Shown here in pieces: positions 35,426 to 47,934 of a stretch of DNA of 64,000 bases. Position numbers and translations under genes: made by a program. The stretch is from Moniliophthora roreri (taxonomy: Eukaryota; Basidiomycota; Agaricomycetes; Agaricales; Marasmiaceae). Under the pieces are notes generated by a model that worked only from the letters and a program-made list of their open reading frames with translations, had not been told where the DNA came from and ran no database searches. Numbering within the stretch: position 1 is the first letter of the stretch; each line of letters starts with the position of its first letter. Location: the NCBI GenBank assembly GCA_001466705.2, contig LATX02000068.1, positions 248,001 to 312,000 of the forward strand, given 5' to 3'.

Positions 35426-38400
35426 CTATCGATACGATTTACCGTTCGTCCTCGACGAGCTAGGTGTAGAACCATTTGTTTTTGCACCAGAACCTGGGCC
35501 ACTTAGACGTGGCTTCTTCAGAGTGGCTGGGTCAGAATTCGTCCGAGGTGCAGCTTCCTTCATCACCATCTTTGCGTGTATTTCTTCTAGTTTGGACGCC
35601 TTGACCTTCTTAGGCCAAAAGAGTGTGACGAATCTGTATAGATGTTGAGTCGGTATGGAATGTTGGCACAAATGATATTGTTACTTACGTCCAGAGATGG
35701 CGTCTCCATCTTTCCCTGTCCTCTCCCGCTTGTTGCTTTTGACTCAATACGAACTCGATGCGACGGCCAATGGCAGCTAAAGAGTCTTTCAAGATCGCGA
35801 CTTTGTCGTCTCGAGGCATGTCTTCACCAGAGAGTTTGAGTTGTTTCTGAATCAAAAGGTTAGTTAGTAGAGTGAGCTAATATATGATGTAGATTGCATA
35901 CCAGTTGCTTCTTGACAGGTCTCAGCTCTTCCTTCGTTGCTGCTTCGTCCATGGAAGGGCTAAGAACAATCATGTCAACTTGAACATGAATCGAAACAGT
36001 GCATTCCAATACCCACCATTCGTCTGAGGATTCCGAGTCAGTGAAGGTAGGTGTCGGTCGACGCTTGCGTTTGCGTGTGCTCGGATCATCCACTGAGGCC
36101 ACGGCTTCCATTTCAGCTCGCCGTCTGATGCTGCTGATATGCGATGAAGACGACGACGCGGGTGGAGGCGGTGATTGCGAGACCTTGATATGGCTCTTGT
36201 GTCGTAAAGTTGACTCATACGAGCGAATCTTCTCGTCATATTCGCGAAGAAGACCTAGCAAGTAATCACCTCGTCGAACAAGGTGTATTGCATTCGGAAT
36301 GGGACGACTAGCCGCATCTTCGCCCTTTTTTCCTTCTTCCAAAAAGAATTTTCCCTCGAGATTGAGTTTGGGATCCTTGGCCATCTGCTCCCAGTTTCCA
36401 AAGCCATAGAGATATGCTCCAACGAGAAGCATCGCGTCGTCCTGAGGGCCCCATCTGCCTGACCAGTTGAGCGTAGGACGAATGTTGTCGACAGGTATTG
36501 ACCACTTGTAAGGATCCTCCAGTGCAGAAAGGGTGTTGTAAAGAACGCGAAGATCCGTATGACGTGAAAGGACTGTCTCAGCGTTGACGTTGTTTACGCC
36601 TCGACATGTCACCAAAATGGCCTTGCTCTTCTGAGCGTTGGTGAGCGATTCCCCTTGCGCCTGTTTCGAACGCTTCTGATCTTCATGCTCCTTCACAGCT
36701 CGTTCGCATATGTCGATGATCTCATCAGAAACATCAAGTATCATCGCACGATTCTTATCCTGAAGCTTAGATTCAGTCACCTAAAACGGGCCGGTCAGTA
36801 CCTAACATGAAAAAATGCATGCTCCCCCTACGCACAATAATATCATATCTTTGTCGGATATCTCCCCAACGTTGCATGCTTCGGATGAGCACACGAACAT
36901 CACGTTCTTTCAGCTCCATCGCCTTTTGACTTGCAGTCTTCCTCTGAGCAGCAGGTTTTGGTTTCTTGGGGGCCGACGGGGCTGGTTGATGGTCTACATC
37001 CATTCCCTCGTAGGATATAGAGGCAACGTTGCGTTTACGGTCTCGAGACTCTTCTGCAGCCAGTTCCTCGGCCTTTCGATGATCCTCCTCCTTCTCGAAC
37101 CTCTGTCTTTCCTCTAGTGGGATGATGTCTTCCCAATTCATATCATTTTTGACGTCGCTCACGGCGGCAAATTGGGCCAAGAAACCTTCGCCACCAAGGG
37201 AAGTACCACCATCACCGCCTTCCATCGTTTCGTGATCTTCAGCGCGATTCAAGATATCGTCAAGGTCCATCTCGTCGAGCTTCTGACTTTGCTGCGAGTC
37301 GTCTTTGTCAAACCTATCGAGTCATTAGCAACCAGTACAGAAACCGGGACCAACGGGTGCTGCTTACATCTTTTGCGCGCCATACTTCAGAACTGCAGTA
37401 AGCTCATCCTTGCTCAAATTGTCGGGTTTAACTTGCTCTTTCAATTGGTTTGCCTTGGAACTGAGGTGGGCCTGTGAAGTGTCCATCTGATTGATGACTG
37501 AAATTTGTATTGCTTAGCATTCAAAGACATGAGGTCGAATAAAAGATTGGCTCACTAGCATACTCCAGGACCATCTTTTTCTTAGCACGTTCGAGCACAT
37601 CTTCTTCCATGGTGTCTTTACTGACGAAACGGTAAACGCTGACATGAGACTTTTGGCCTATACGATGTGCACGTGCCATCGCCTGCAAGTCGTTTTGAGG
37701 ATTCCAGTCGCTCTAAACAATGAAGCTCGCTTAGAAAGTAATCCTGTCGATATTTAAGTCGCACTTACATCGAAGATGATCACAGTGTCAGCGGTCTCAA
37801 GGTTGATGCCAAGACCTCCTGCTCTCGTCGACAGCAGGAAAGCAAAGTCGGGAGAATTGGGAGCATTGAAATGAGCAATGGACTTCTTGCGCGCATCGGA
37901 CGTGACCATGCCGTCCAATCGTTGGTGGAGATACCCACGAAGGGACATGTAGTCGCTTAGAATATCAAGCATGCGAACCATTTGGCTGAAAATGAGGACT
38001 CGGTGACCGTCTTGGCGTAGGCGAGCAAGTAGCTTGTCAAGGAGCACCATCTTTCCGCTGTTCATGACGAGTCCCTTTAGCGTCTCCTCGTCACTATCGG
38101 CATGGGGTTCAGCTCCGTCAAAAAGGTACGGATGGTTTGCTGCTTTCTTCAACTCCATAGCTAGGGGGGTGTAAGCATAGGTGGCATGTTGAGACGGGGG
38201 GTGAAACGCGTACCGATGTTGAGCAGACTAATATTGTTGTTCCCGTTCGCACTCTTGACTAATGCTTGGAAATTCTGGGGATAGTGTCATTTCAAGACCT
38301 TTTCGAGGGGTCGTTGATCGCACCTTGGTAAGAATGTTCTTGTAGAAATGGGTCTGTAGAGCACTCATTTCCACGCGCAGGATACGTTCACTCTTCGTAG

Positions 38401-40674
38401 GAAGTGACTTCAGCACGTCCCTCTTGAGTCGCCGAAGCATTAGGGACTCTAGCTGCTGGTGCAACTCTTTAATCTTGGCCTCATGGTCGGCGTCGTTCAG
38501 ATCGAACTCGTTTGTCAGGGCAACTGCAGATAGCAGGGAGCGGTAAGCTGTACCGCGCGGGAAGCGGAACGGGACATGGACGTACACTTTTCAGGCATTA
38601 AGAAGTGCATTAACGACAAAAGCTCTAGAAGACAGCTATTGAGGGCGATGATCAGGGCGAAGGGTAGAGGAACTTACCCTTGACATTGTTTTGAAGCGGA
38701 GTGCCAGTGATCAGTAACTTGGACGCAGCGGTGAACGTTCGCAGTGCCTCATACAACTGGCTTTCGGAGTTCTTCAAACGATGAGCCTAGATGGATCGGT
38801 GGCGTCAATTCAAAAACAGAAAACATGCGTATGCAACGCCTACCTCGTCAACAGCAAGCGCTTGCCACTTGATGTCGCAGAGTTCTTTGGCATCGCGGAG
38901 CACCAACTCGTATGTGGTTAATAAGACATTCATCTTGAGTCTCTTGTTCGACTCGCCGAATTCATACCGCCGGATGACCTCGCGGGCGCCGGCGGTCCCG
39001 ATGTAGGTGATGACATTTATATCAGGAGCCCAGAGTGCGAATTGTGACTGCCAGGCCGTGATAGTGGATAATGGGACAATGACGAGGAATGGGCCGTACT
39101 GCTGCATCTTGTGGAAGAGGTAAGATAGGAAGGCGACCGTCTGTACCGTCTGAAACGCAAGGGATGTCAGCCGGGGAAATAAAAAGAAGGAACTTTGTTA
39201 CCTTTCCGAGACCCATCTCATCGGCAAGAATGCCATTTTCTCCCTTGGACCAAAGGTAGGCGAGCCAATTGAGACCCGTCAATTGGAAGTCCTTGAGTTG
39301 GCAACCTGTCGCAGCGAGGTAATCAGGGTCCTCCTTGATCTTTTGGAAAGTGGGTCTATTGTTCCTCGAATAATGGACGCTCTTATAGGGAAACTTGGCG
39401 TCCGCTTCACGAGCACGATAGGCTTCAATCTGTGGCATTGCTATTGGGTTGACATCCTTCTGCGTCTCCCAAGTGCAATGCTCATAATTGAGGCCTGTCC
39501 ACTTGCAGAAATACTCCATGACGGGCGAACCATCCTGGTCTTCCGCTTCACGATGTGCGACAATCCGTTCAACGGTTTTGAAAGTCTCCAATTCCTCTTT
39601 TTCGCGTTCTTTATCAAGAAGCAAGGCTTCCTGATCTTCCCGAGATAACCCGGGCGCCGACAGCTTTGACTGCCATTGCTTGTAAGTTTTGATGTAGTTG
39701 TCCACGCGCTTCAAACCTCTAAAACGTTTCAAGAATTCGTAGGTTTCGTCTGTGTTGTGGAGATGAGAGAAGTTTTTCCATTTGATGTGGAAGCGCTGTC
39801 AAGTTTAATAAACGTTAAAATAATCGTGTTGCGAGTGGAGATGACATACAATGTTGTCAAACCAAATATCTTCTGGTTCACTCTCGCGACCTTCGTCACG
39901 GCTGTGACTGAGGACGGCTTCGATCTCGTCTTCCTCCTGATATTGAGCAGGCGCAGCAGGATAGTAAACGTTGTCAGTTCCAACTTCTTCCTCGAATGTT
40001 TCAAAATCCTGGACATCATCATAGTAGTTGGGAACCTTGCCACCCCTGCTAGAGACACGGATCTCATCGGACTGAGGTCTAGACTTTTTCTTCTTTTTGG
40101 AGCGGGCACCATAATCAGAATCGGAGTCCGAAGCTGAGACATGGCGTGTCGACGCTGTCACAGGCGTTGAGCAAGGTCGTTCAGAACTGCAGAATAACGG
40201 AAAAAATACCCCTCGGTCGCGGAGCGGAAAATGCGGGTGATTTCTTCTTCTTCTTCAAGACCTTCTTCCTGGGACGTGACTCGCCAGCGTACGTCCCATC
40301 CTCTTCCTCGTCGTCGTCGTCTTCCTCGTCTGCGTGATCTTCATAACCCTAAAAGAATGAATCATTAAAAATAAACATATACTCCAGATGAATATTTATT
40401 CAAACTCAATCAACATACAGAGTCTTCCCCATCCTATCACGAGCTCGTCGTCAGACAGTCATCGCGACGGACGTGAGCAAAAAACACATACTGAATCTCT
40501 CGAATGTCGACGATAAGATGTTTGGTGAGAACTATTGATTATGGGGACATGCATCTCGTCGTCGTCCGACCCATCAGCGTCACGGTCTTGGGAGGTATGG
40601 CGGTTATCATCGTCGACAAGCATGCGCTCATCGTCGTCAGAGGCGTAGTCGATGTTCAAGGCATGTGAGGCCAT
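35426..40674 (-). CDS. CHD1: Chromodomain-helicase-DNA-binding remodeler Chd1
   Basis: Chd1 is an ATP-dependent nucleosome-spacing remodeler. The ATG at 40672-40674 opens [20 protein letters not shown], followed by very acidic exons. Tandem chromodomains are visible ([40 protein letters not shown]). The SNF2 ATPase shows [45 protein letters not shown] and [20 protein letters not shown]. The helicase C lobe has [20 protein letters not shown] and [30 protein letters not shown]-like DNA-binding region follows ([40 protein letters not shown]). The C-terminus has the CHCT-type [19 protein letters not shown] and ends NGKSYR. About 1,400 residues. It is divergent from TFB4 with 279 bases between starts. 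Confidence 0.95.
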
Positions 40675-40953
40675 GGAAGGGAAGGGGACGGCTGCGGGGA
40701 ACGGGAAACGGGAAACGGGGGAGGGACGGGGGGAATGATGGCGTTGTGTTCAAAGAGACTCAAAGCAACATCGCCAGTAACGGACGGCGTGGCCCGGCAT
40801 CAGCGCCGACAATGGACTCGTGGCTACTGGCGTCGACTCCCACGGTGGACTCAGCTCAGTGTACGAACTGCGTGACATTGAAAATCACATCACCCCCACC
40901 ACCAGCAAGCACCCCAAGAGAGATACCCTGGCCTTTCACCGGCGGTTTTCCAC

Positions 40954-42087
40954 ATGGACCGCCCTTCCCATCTCTCCATTATTATCGACTTTTCTCCTCG
41001 CAGATGGCTCCAGGCTCAGCCCTTCTCCCTGCCTCAATTCATGTCTCATCTTCTAGCCTTTCTCAATGCCCATATCACCGCTAAGCATGAGAATTCTTTA
41101 GCCGTCTTTGGGGCTTTCCCCGCCAAGAGGTCCTGCCAAAGTTTCGCCTGTCTTTTCCCATCTTTTCGTCACTCACACGTTTCCTAGTCTGATGCTGTAC
41201 TCGTCATCCGATCCCGTCACCGACGTACCTCCGAGCGACGCCAACGTCTTCCCCCCCTTCAAAGTCGTCGATGCTGCCGTCACTCAACGTATTATGGAGG
41301 TGTTGGACCAAGGTGGGTCAGACATGGAGGAACCAGCCGCCTTGGTAGGCGCTCTTACAAAAGCTCTGTGCTGTAAGCTAGGCCACATGTAATACATTGT
41401 TTTACTGCTAAGGGTCATTAGACATCAATAGGCTGACCGTAGAGGCCAATGCGACCACAATCAATTCTTCAGAAGCCCTCGAGCCAATCGCTCTCCCCGA
41501 CCCGCGTATTCTCATCCTTTCAGTTTCCCCTGACCTCACATCATCCTACATTCCCATTATGAATTCCATATTTTCAGCCCAGAAGCTAAAGGTTACCATA
41601 GACGCATGTCAGATCGCCGGTCCTGAGAATGTCTTCCTCCAACAAGCATCTCATTTAACGGGAGGCTCCTACATTTACGCCGAGCGTCGAGATGCCTTGT
41701 TGCAATACCTTACAATGGCCCTTTTACCGCCTCCCTCCGTACGAAAAACCATAGCCGTTCCCACACAGGACAAAATAGATTTTCGTGCAACGTGTTTTTG
41801 TCACAAGAACATTGTTGACATTGGATTCGTCTGTTCAGTCTGCCTGTCCATATTCTGCCAGCCCGTTCCAGTATGCTCGACCTGCCGGTACGTATACTCT
41901 CTTTGTCTTCATGATATTCAGCTCACTGTCACCGTCACCGTTGCGTTGGGACCATCACAGAACAAAATTCCCCATCAAAACGCTGCAACGACTGAATAGC
42001 TCGCGGCCACCAACCTCCACGCGGCCGTCGACACCGGCGACCCTACCTCGCTCCACACCAGCTGTCAATGGTCATGGGTCCAGATAA
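40954..42087 (+). CDS. TFB4: TFIIH core subunit Tfb4 (p34)
   Basis: Tfb4/p34 is a structural subunit of TFIIH for transcription initiation and nucleotide excision repair. The ATG at 40954 starts MDRPSHLSIIIDFSPRRWLQ; the vWA-like domain continues with LLAFLNAHITAKHENSLAVF. An intron joins AK to SLMLYSSSDPVTDVPPSD. Next come LPDPRILILSVSPDLTSSYI, AQKLKVTIDACQIAGPENVF and LQQASHLTGGSYIYAERRDA. The zinc region FRATCFCHKNIVDIGFVCSV, CLSIFCQPVPVCSTC is joined over an intron to RTKFPIKTLQRLNSS, ending in a Ser/Thr/Pro tail. The family's four-cysteine pattern is complete. Earlier upstream ATGs in another frame do not join to this domain. Confidence 0.93.
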
Positions 42088-42258
42088 CGTTTGAGTAACG
42101 TCCGTGCCGTTCTTCACTGCGTCCGAGTGGGCAGAGCCTCACACTATCCTATATCGAGTAATCCTTTCAATGTACCGCAATAGGTCAGATTGCATCGATA
42201 TCCATGTTCACGATTGTGTGTATTACAGTTTTTTTGTGAAGCTACTAAAATATATATT

Positions 42259-44907
42259 TTACCACCATCCACGCATACGTGCAACCTGTTCCAAAATATA
42301 ATCACCGTCTCCTTTATCCAACTTTTCCTTCCCGGTTGCTTCGTCCAAATCCACGCAATCCTTCCACTTTTCTAATGCCTCGTGCTCCAAGTTGAGCGAC
42401 CTCGCAACGTTTGAAAGATAGCTCAGATCTGACGTAAGCTGCGCCGTACCCGCCGACGTGAGCCTCTTGATCTGAGGGAGCACATCGGACGTGAGATGTG
42501 TGAGAAGTGATTGCCCGATGGAAGACAACCATGCTGAGGAGACTGTCTCTGGGTCAGGAGGTATCTGCTTTGGGACCACTAGTGATTGTCGTCGATGATG
42601 TCCTCCGACAGCCGCAGCGGTATCACCAGCATTTTGCATCTCTGGTAAGCTTTTGAGTAACTCGGGGTCCACGTTCGGTAAAGTGTGTAGAGAAAACGCC
42701 AGTGCATCATCATCACCGTGCAGCTCAAACACTTGAGGAAGGTTGAGTAATCCTTCTGTCACCCGCAAAATCACATCACTTGGGGACAACGAGAAGCTGG
42801 GTACCTGAAGGTCGTTGGCATTCGCTTTGGGTTTAACATCAGACTGGACCATCCAAGACGACGAGGCATATGACTCAAGCAGTTTTCGGAGGGGAGAGGC
42901 GATGGTGGTTTCGAGTGAGATTTGACAGGCTCGTGCAAACCCGAACACTGCGTTACGTGCGTCCACCAGGAGTGAATCTCCAGTGCCGCCACTACGGGCA
43001 CTCAATGTCGAATGAGGGTACATGTCACGACCGTGAGATAGCTCACCGTCTACCTTCTCCAGTAGTGCATGTAGTTCAGCTGAATTGAGTGTCGACTGTT
43101 CCAATAACTGATCGGCACCTTTGGAGGGGTTCAGTGCAAAATTGACTGGATCCTTGAATTTCATTGACGTTTGGGTTAAACTGGCTCGTAGTTTGAGCTC
43201 AAACGTCGACATTCGCTCGTGTATATTGCGAGCTGATCCCAGCATATGCAGCGTCGCTTGGAACTTGGTCCAGTCCTCGTTCGAATAGTCAAGACCAGAT
43301 AGGTCCCCTGAACCCGCATTCTGCACGACAGACGCCGACGACGAAGCAAAGCTCACATCGGCAGTCCACATATCAACGAACGACTTGAGGAACCCATCGA
43401 GGGCCTGAACCAAGCCGACAGACCCGTACCCATGAGTGAAGGCTGTGTAACGGGACAGACTTTCCTCTGCTGCACTGAAGATGTCAATAGTGCGTTCCCT
43501 GATCAAGCGACTATGGTCAGTGCCAGACGGTGCCTCCTTTGAAACAATTTCGCGGAGGTTGTCATCCAGTAGGCGACGTTCGAGGGCGCCATAATCCACC
43601 TGGTATTCAAGGAACGGCTTAAAGAGTTCCTGATCCCAGTCTAATCCATCCATGGCACTCGATACTTTTGGTACACCTGTCCGACCCGATGTCGATCTGG
43701 TGGGTGCAGAACGGAAAGAAATGGACATGCGCATAGACCGCCGCCTGCTATGTGTTGGTGCCGCTGGCGAGGGAGGTGGTTCTGTTCCAGGAGGCGGCTC
43801 GGATGGCGATGTTGGTACGGCAGAGAACTGGATCTTCTGCATGATCTTGCCGACTCCGTTGGCAAATTCCTCTATAACACGAAACACTTTGATGAGCTCT
43901 TTAAGTGCAGAATCCCCGTAATGTGTGAACAGAGCATCGAGTCTCTGAGGGAATGTAGGATGTAGCGCGGAAAACACGGAAGATATGAGGGAAGAGAGTG
44001 AGAATGCAGGATCGGGGAATATGGCAGGTATAGAATTTCTCTCCTGATTGAGGAGGGTGAGCATTTGGGAGCAGAATCTCGTGAGAAACTCGCTGAATAT
44101 CTGCCCCTGCTCCGGAACTGCAGAGCCTGGCGGCTGACAATCGATGAGTTGAGCATCTTGCCACATAGTAACAAGAGACCCTCTCCGAGAAGCATTATAG
44201 TAGTTTCGGAATTCCTGCTCTCGCTGGATCTGGGAAAAGATGGAGAAGTAGTTGCGACATATATCGAGATCCTGTTCGTTAATGGCAGCTACCAATGCTG
44301 AACTAAGAGACGCTTCGAGCTGGTTCTGTAGATTGATAAGCAATGTCCTTCTTGGGTCGTATTCCGGGGTGTTTTGGAAGACAACCATGCTTTTATTGGC
44401 TTCAGACAACCTCGAAGCGGCCTTGGCGTAATTCTGTTCTGTCAAGAACGATGTAACCTCCAGTTCCAAAGTACTCCAACTCTCTGCTTCTCTCAAGACC
44501 TCCCTCGCAGCCTCCATGTGGCCTTTAATTGTGTCCAAACGCTTCAGTTGTTCCAGAGTGATATTCATGTCGTCCGGGATAGCATCTCGCGACCGAGCGT
44601 GAACTGCAGACAGCACGCCCTGCAATGAGACGGCGCCATCCTTTATAAAGTGTAAATCGTAAGTGAGACGAGGAACTCCGCGGGACACGTCGTCGATAAT
44701 ACGTTCTAGTTGGGAGGATGTGTCTTCACAAGCAATGTCCAATGACGCTATGAGATGAGTGATTTGCTGGTCAAGCTGAGTCAGGCTTTCGACGGCATCC
44801 TGTCCATTATCCTTGCCAGGAAATGAGAGGGTATCATTGATCCACGTAGCGAGATCGTCGTAATCTTCTAGAGTATCGAGGTTGTCGCTGGTGGAGGGAG
44901 GAAGCAT
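42259..44907 (-). CDS. COG7: Conserved oligomeric Golgi complex subunit 7
   Basis: Cog7 belongs to lobe B of the COG tether for retrograde Golgi traffic. It is a single uninterrupted frame of about 880 residues, unusual here. I chose the ATG at 44905-44907 (MLPPSTSDNLDTLEDYDDLA) because homologs begin shortly before the WIN motif; an in-frame ATG at 44947-44949 would add 14 residues. Landmarks are TWINDTLSFPGKDNGQ, LTYDLHFIKDGAVSLQGVL, RLDTIKGHMEAAREVLREAE, SWSTLELEVTSFLTEQNYAK and VVFQNTPEYDPRRTLLINLQ. A Ser/Thr/Pro-rich insertion near PSEPPPGTEPPPSPAAPTHS is disordered. The C-terminal end is EQVARMRGWW with a stop at 42259-42261. Confidence 0.9.
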   Translation of the reverse strand: MLPPSTSDNLDTLEDYDDLATWINDTLSFPGKDNGQDAVESLTQLDQQITHLIASLDIACEDTSSQLERIIDDVSRGVPRLTYDLHFIKDGAVSLQGVLSAVHARSRDAIPDDMNITLEQLKRLDTIKGHMEAAREVLREAESWSTLELEVTSFLTEQNYAKAASRLSEANKSMVVFQNTPEYDPRRTLLINLQNQLEASLSSALVAAINEQDLDICRNYFSIFSQIQREQEFRNYYNASRRGSLVTMWQDAQLIDCQPPGSAVPEQGQIFSEFLTRFCSQMLTLLNQERNSIPAIFPDPAFSLSSLISSVFSALHPTFPQRLDALFTHYGDSALKELIKVFRVIEEFANGVGKIMQKIQFSAVPTSPSEPPPGTEPPPSPAAPTHSRRRSMRMSISFRSAPTRSTSGRTGVPKVSSAMDGLDWDQELFKPFLEYQVDYGALERRLLDDNLREIVSKEAPSGTDHSRLIRERTIDIFSAAEESLSRYTAFTHGYGSVGLVQALDGFLKSFVDMWTADVSFASSSASVVQNAGSGDLSGLDYSNEDWTKFQATLHMLGSARNIHERMSTFELKLRASLTQTSMKFKDPVNFALNPSKGADQLLEQSTLNSAELHALLEKVDGELSHGRDMYPHSTLSARSGGTGDSLLVDARNAVFGFARACQISLETTIASPLRKLLESYASSSWMVQSDVKPKANANDLQVPSFSLSPSDVILRVTEGLLNLPQVFELHGDDDALAFSLHTLPNVDPELLKSLPEMQNAGDTAAAVGGHHRRQSLVVPKQIPPDPETVSSAWLSSIGQSLLTHLTSDVLPQIKRLTSAGTAQLTSDLSYLSNVARSLNLEHEALEKWKDCVDLDEATGKEKLDKGDGDYILEQVARMRGWW

Positions 44908-45008
44908 CAGACGAGATTTGTTTGCAGCGCGTGTTTGACACCAGCACATAAAGCCTCATTGGTCTTTCATTCTCATGTATTGCTACGGTAAATACGAGAT
45001 ACAGATGA

Positions 45009-46420
45009 TTACCACCCTAGCTGGTACTTGGGTAGAGGGGCGACAACGACAGAGTCATTGCCAGCTGGGCCCATATTTTTCCAGCACCACGCGCATAATA
45101 GACATGGACTCTCACCAAGTCTTTCATCTCCAATTATAGACCAGACAGCAACTGTCTTTGAACAGCAAGCACATGGAGTCAATGCAGCAGGTTCTCGATG
45201 TAATGTGAGTGGATAACCAATGGAAGGATCCGAGCTATGCTTCAATCTGTAATAAAACGTCAGAGACCGGCAAATGATGTTGGTAAGTACAGCACAAACC
45301 GAATTGCATCAATGACAATAAAGTGTTCGCAATTCCCTTCGTGCAGCATCCAATACGGGTGGTTTATTCTTAAAGATAGCGACTTAAGGGGAGTATCGTG
45401 GATCGCTGTAGTTGCTTTAGACAGTTCTATTGAGGACTTGAATGATCTGACATGTTGTAGTAACTTACTGCAAAAAGGAAACAAAACTCTGAGCTAATCG
45501 ACACGTAGACGACTGAAACGTACTCTGCATAGTCTTTCTCCTCGAGCCCGTCCCCGTAAACCATTCCCTCGATACATATCGCGCAACCGTTGCTGGCTTT
45601 CATTTGTGTGCTACTGCCGTATCCTGCCACCCGAGAGCCTTCAAGTTCTTCGGCAGGAAGTTCGTTTGAAAGGCAGGGAATGGATTCGAACAAATCTCCG
45701 AGCGTTTGGGAAGTAAGGATACAGTGCTGAGAAGCACGAGAAACCATGCTTGGCCGCCATAGGACCTTATTGTAGACACTAAAGATGACAATAGCCTCCC
45801 CTTCTCCGGGCTGATCATGGCCTACCGCCTTTATCTGCGTAATTTTCAGCATATCTTTAGGGTGTATTAGCTGCACTCCTCACTGGTTCAGAGTAGATAT
45901 TTAATTCAGAGTCCTTGGGGGCTCTGATAAACAAAGATGCCTCTGGGGTCAATCTACCAAACAGGATCATCAATTCGGAATCGGATGTAGGGCAGATTAT
46001 GACCCACTTCCAACTGGCGAGCTTTACCATACTGAGTTTTTGCTCCAGTTCTTCCACAGAAGTAGAAGACGTTAGAGGGGCCTCTTGCACAATCTTCTTG
46101 CGAGGCCGGGCTGATTTCGAGGTACCGTACAGAAAGTTGACCATCGAATCATGGTCTTTTAAGAGATGAGATGAAAGCCTTGTATCATTCCATACGTCTG
46201 AAAGCGAGGATCGTATGTCGTCAACACTGCATAGTTTATGAACGGCAGTGGTCACCGCAAATCGAGAAACTCACCTGCATTCTTCAGCTAAGGAGTCATG
46301 GGAGTCAGAAATGGGTTTCTGCCGTAGTTTTGCGGCATTAGAGATGAAACTTGCGATATCGATGCATTCTGAAGTAGGGCCAAATTGCGAATTTAGAGAG
46401 TAGGCTATTCGAGCGTTCAT
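45009..46420 (-). CDS. SNAPC3-like snRNA-activating protein complex subunit
   Basis: The C-terminal half matches SNAPC3 (SNAP50), which binds the proximal sequence element of snRNA genes. The ATG at 46418-46420 gives MNARIAYSLNSQFGPTSECI. The family region includes GCAICIEGMVYGDGLEEKDY, then SLSLRINHPYWMLHEGNCEH and FIVIDAIRLQH. The zinc-like end contains REPAALTPCACCSKTVAVWS, LGESPCLLCAWCWKNMGPAG and PLPKYQLGW with a stop at 45009-45011. The paired CxxC elements match the SNAPC3 cysteine-rich end. The N-terminal half is poorly conserved, as expected. Its start is 88 bases from the divergent RNase H2 subunit gene. Confidence 0.82.
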
Positions 46421-46508
46421 GGCAGAGAGCAAGTGTGAATCAAACAAAGGTCAATAACACGACCACGCTTGCTTGCTTTCCACCACCTCAACGCGTCTGT
46501 CCTCATTA

Positions 46509-47791
46509 TGCCAGCTCACCTAGGTCTTCTTCCCGCAAGTAATTCAAGGACTCAATCCTATTTGCGTTCTGACTGACTCTGAATCTTTTAGACTTACTCC
46601 AAACGTTATCACTTTCACCAGCTCAGCAGCACAGCTATACATCAGGCTCACTCATTCGGCTTCCGCACCCTAGAACAGGTTTCATGTATTCTCATCTTGA
46701 AGATAGAAAATCTGACAGCGAAAACGAACCAGGCCTTCCTGCTCTCTTTTTGCCATTCAACTCAGCTGCTCACGCCAGCAGCATTTCAGAACTTCAACAA
46801 GTGACTCCTCCAAACGCTCGGTCTTGGTTCGTTGGTGATGAAGTAGTCGCAGGTGCGTATAAAAATTTGTTCTCTGGTTCTAGTGCTTACTTTCCTGGTG
46901 CAGATGGAAAGCTATTATTCTTCGTTCCAGTGGATCCTGCTTTTCTGCTCATTCATATCTTAAAATCCACACTGCCGGTACGCGACTTGCGACACAGGCA
47001 TGGACGAATGCTTACCTATTGTCGCAGAATGACACACCGTTTAGGCCTGCAGATGACATCCTTGAAGAATCTGTAACCGCGTTGGAAAATTTAACCAAGT
47101 CCAGATCAAAGGATCCGTCTACCCACATATCAGCCAGCGACCTAACATGTTTCACATCGCTGGAATGCTCGAGACTGGCTTTGGGGCGGATATGTGAGAC
47201 GAAAGGTATGCCCGCAACTTCAAGCACTACTTTCACGCGCTGACGGAAGCCTGCTACAGAGATATCACCCGAGCTCATCGTTTATCGCTTCTCTATGAGC
47301 AAGGCGATTGAATATCTTCGCAAGAAGGTTGCTCGCCTTTCGTCATCCGATATCGTCGATGCATCCCGTACTCTTGCCAGGAGTCTCGCAAAAGATGGGC
47401 TTATGGAAGACGGAAATGAAAGCCTACTGGAACGTGTGTGGTTTGCTCGTTTAATATGCTTTTAGTTCTTGACGCTTTCTCTGCAGTGGCACATTCCAAA
47501 CTGGCGTACGATCTAGTGTCACAGTATCTGAGCCCTGACATCAGGTCAGAATTGCTGGCATCATACGATTTTGTACAACTCGACCAGCATTTAAAGAACC
47601 TTGAGGATGAAAAGATGTGCGTTGAAATGCCTAGTTCAGGGGGAAAGAAAACGAAGGGTCCATTGCCCAGCGAGAATCCTGCGAATGGCAAACGAAAGGC
47701 TGCCAAAGGTTCTCAAGGAGTAGAGAAGCTGAAAAAAGCGAATATAAATGGCATGGCTAAGTTAACCACTTTCTTCACCAAGAAGCCTTAG
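46509..47791 (+). CDS. RNase H2 subunit B (Ydr279 family)
   Basis: Subunit B is a non-catalytic partner of RNase H2, which removes ribonucleotides and RNA from DNA. The ATG at 46509 opens MPAHLGLLPA and is spliced to NLLQTLSLSPAQQHSYTSGS, LIRLPHPRTG and LPALFLPFNSAAHASSISEL. Then PPNARSWFVGDEVVA joins over an intron to DGKLLFFVPVDPAFLLIHIL, the hallmark of this family. Later exons show FRPADDILEESVTALENLTK and a winged-helix part with SKAIEYLRKKVARLSSSDIV. The C-terminus NINGMAKLTTFFTKKP resembles a degenerate PCNA-binding motif with Met in place of Gln. Roughly 300 residues in many short exons. Confidence 0.88.
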
Positions 47792-47934
47792 GAATCTGTA
47801 CAAGCACTAGAGTAGTTTTGTTTATAACGAGTTTGCCGGAAAATATTTATTGCCAAACCTATCACGCACGTTTTAATACTCTTGTCCTCCATCACCACCA
47901 TCACCACCTTCGTCCCTGATCCATATTTATCGAC

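Noticed and set aside
40290..40340. Triplet repeat of cgt/cct units near the CHD1 N-terminus
   Set aside because: It encodes an Asp/Glu-rich stretch of CHD1 on the minus strand and is normal low-complexity coding sequence, not a separate repeat element.
44908..44949. Upstream in-frame ATG of COG7
   Set aside because: It would add MCWCQTRAANKSR, which does not resemble COG7 N-termini; the later ATG was preferred, though the longer form cannot be excluded.
47881..47912. Short caccac repeats before the gene at 47935
   Set aside because: Only a few imperfect units in the 5' leader; no sign of a regulatory array or CRISPR.
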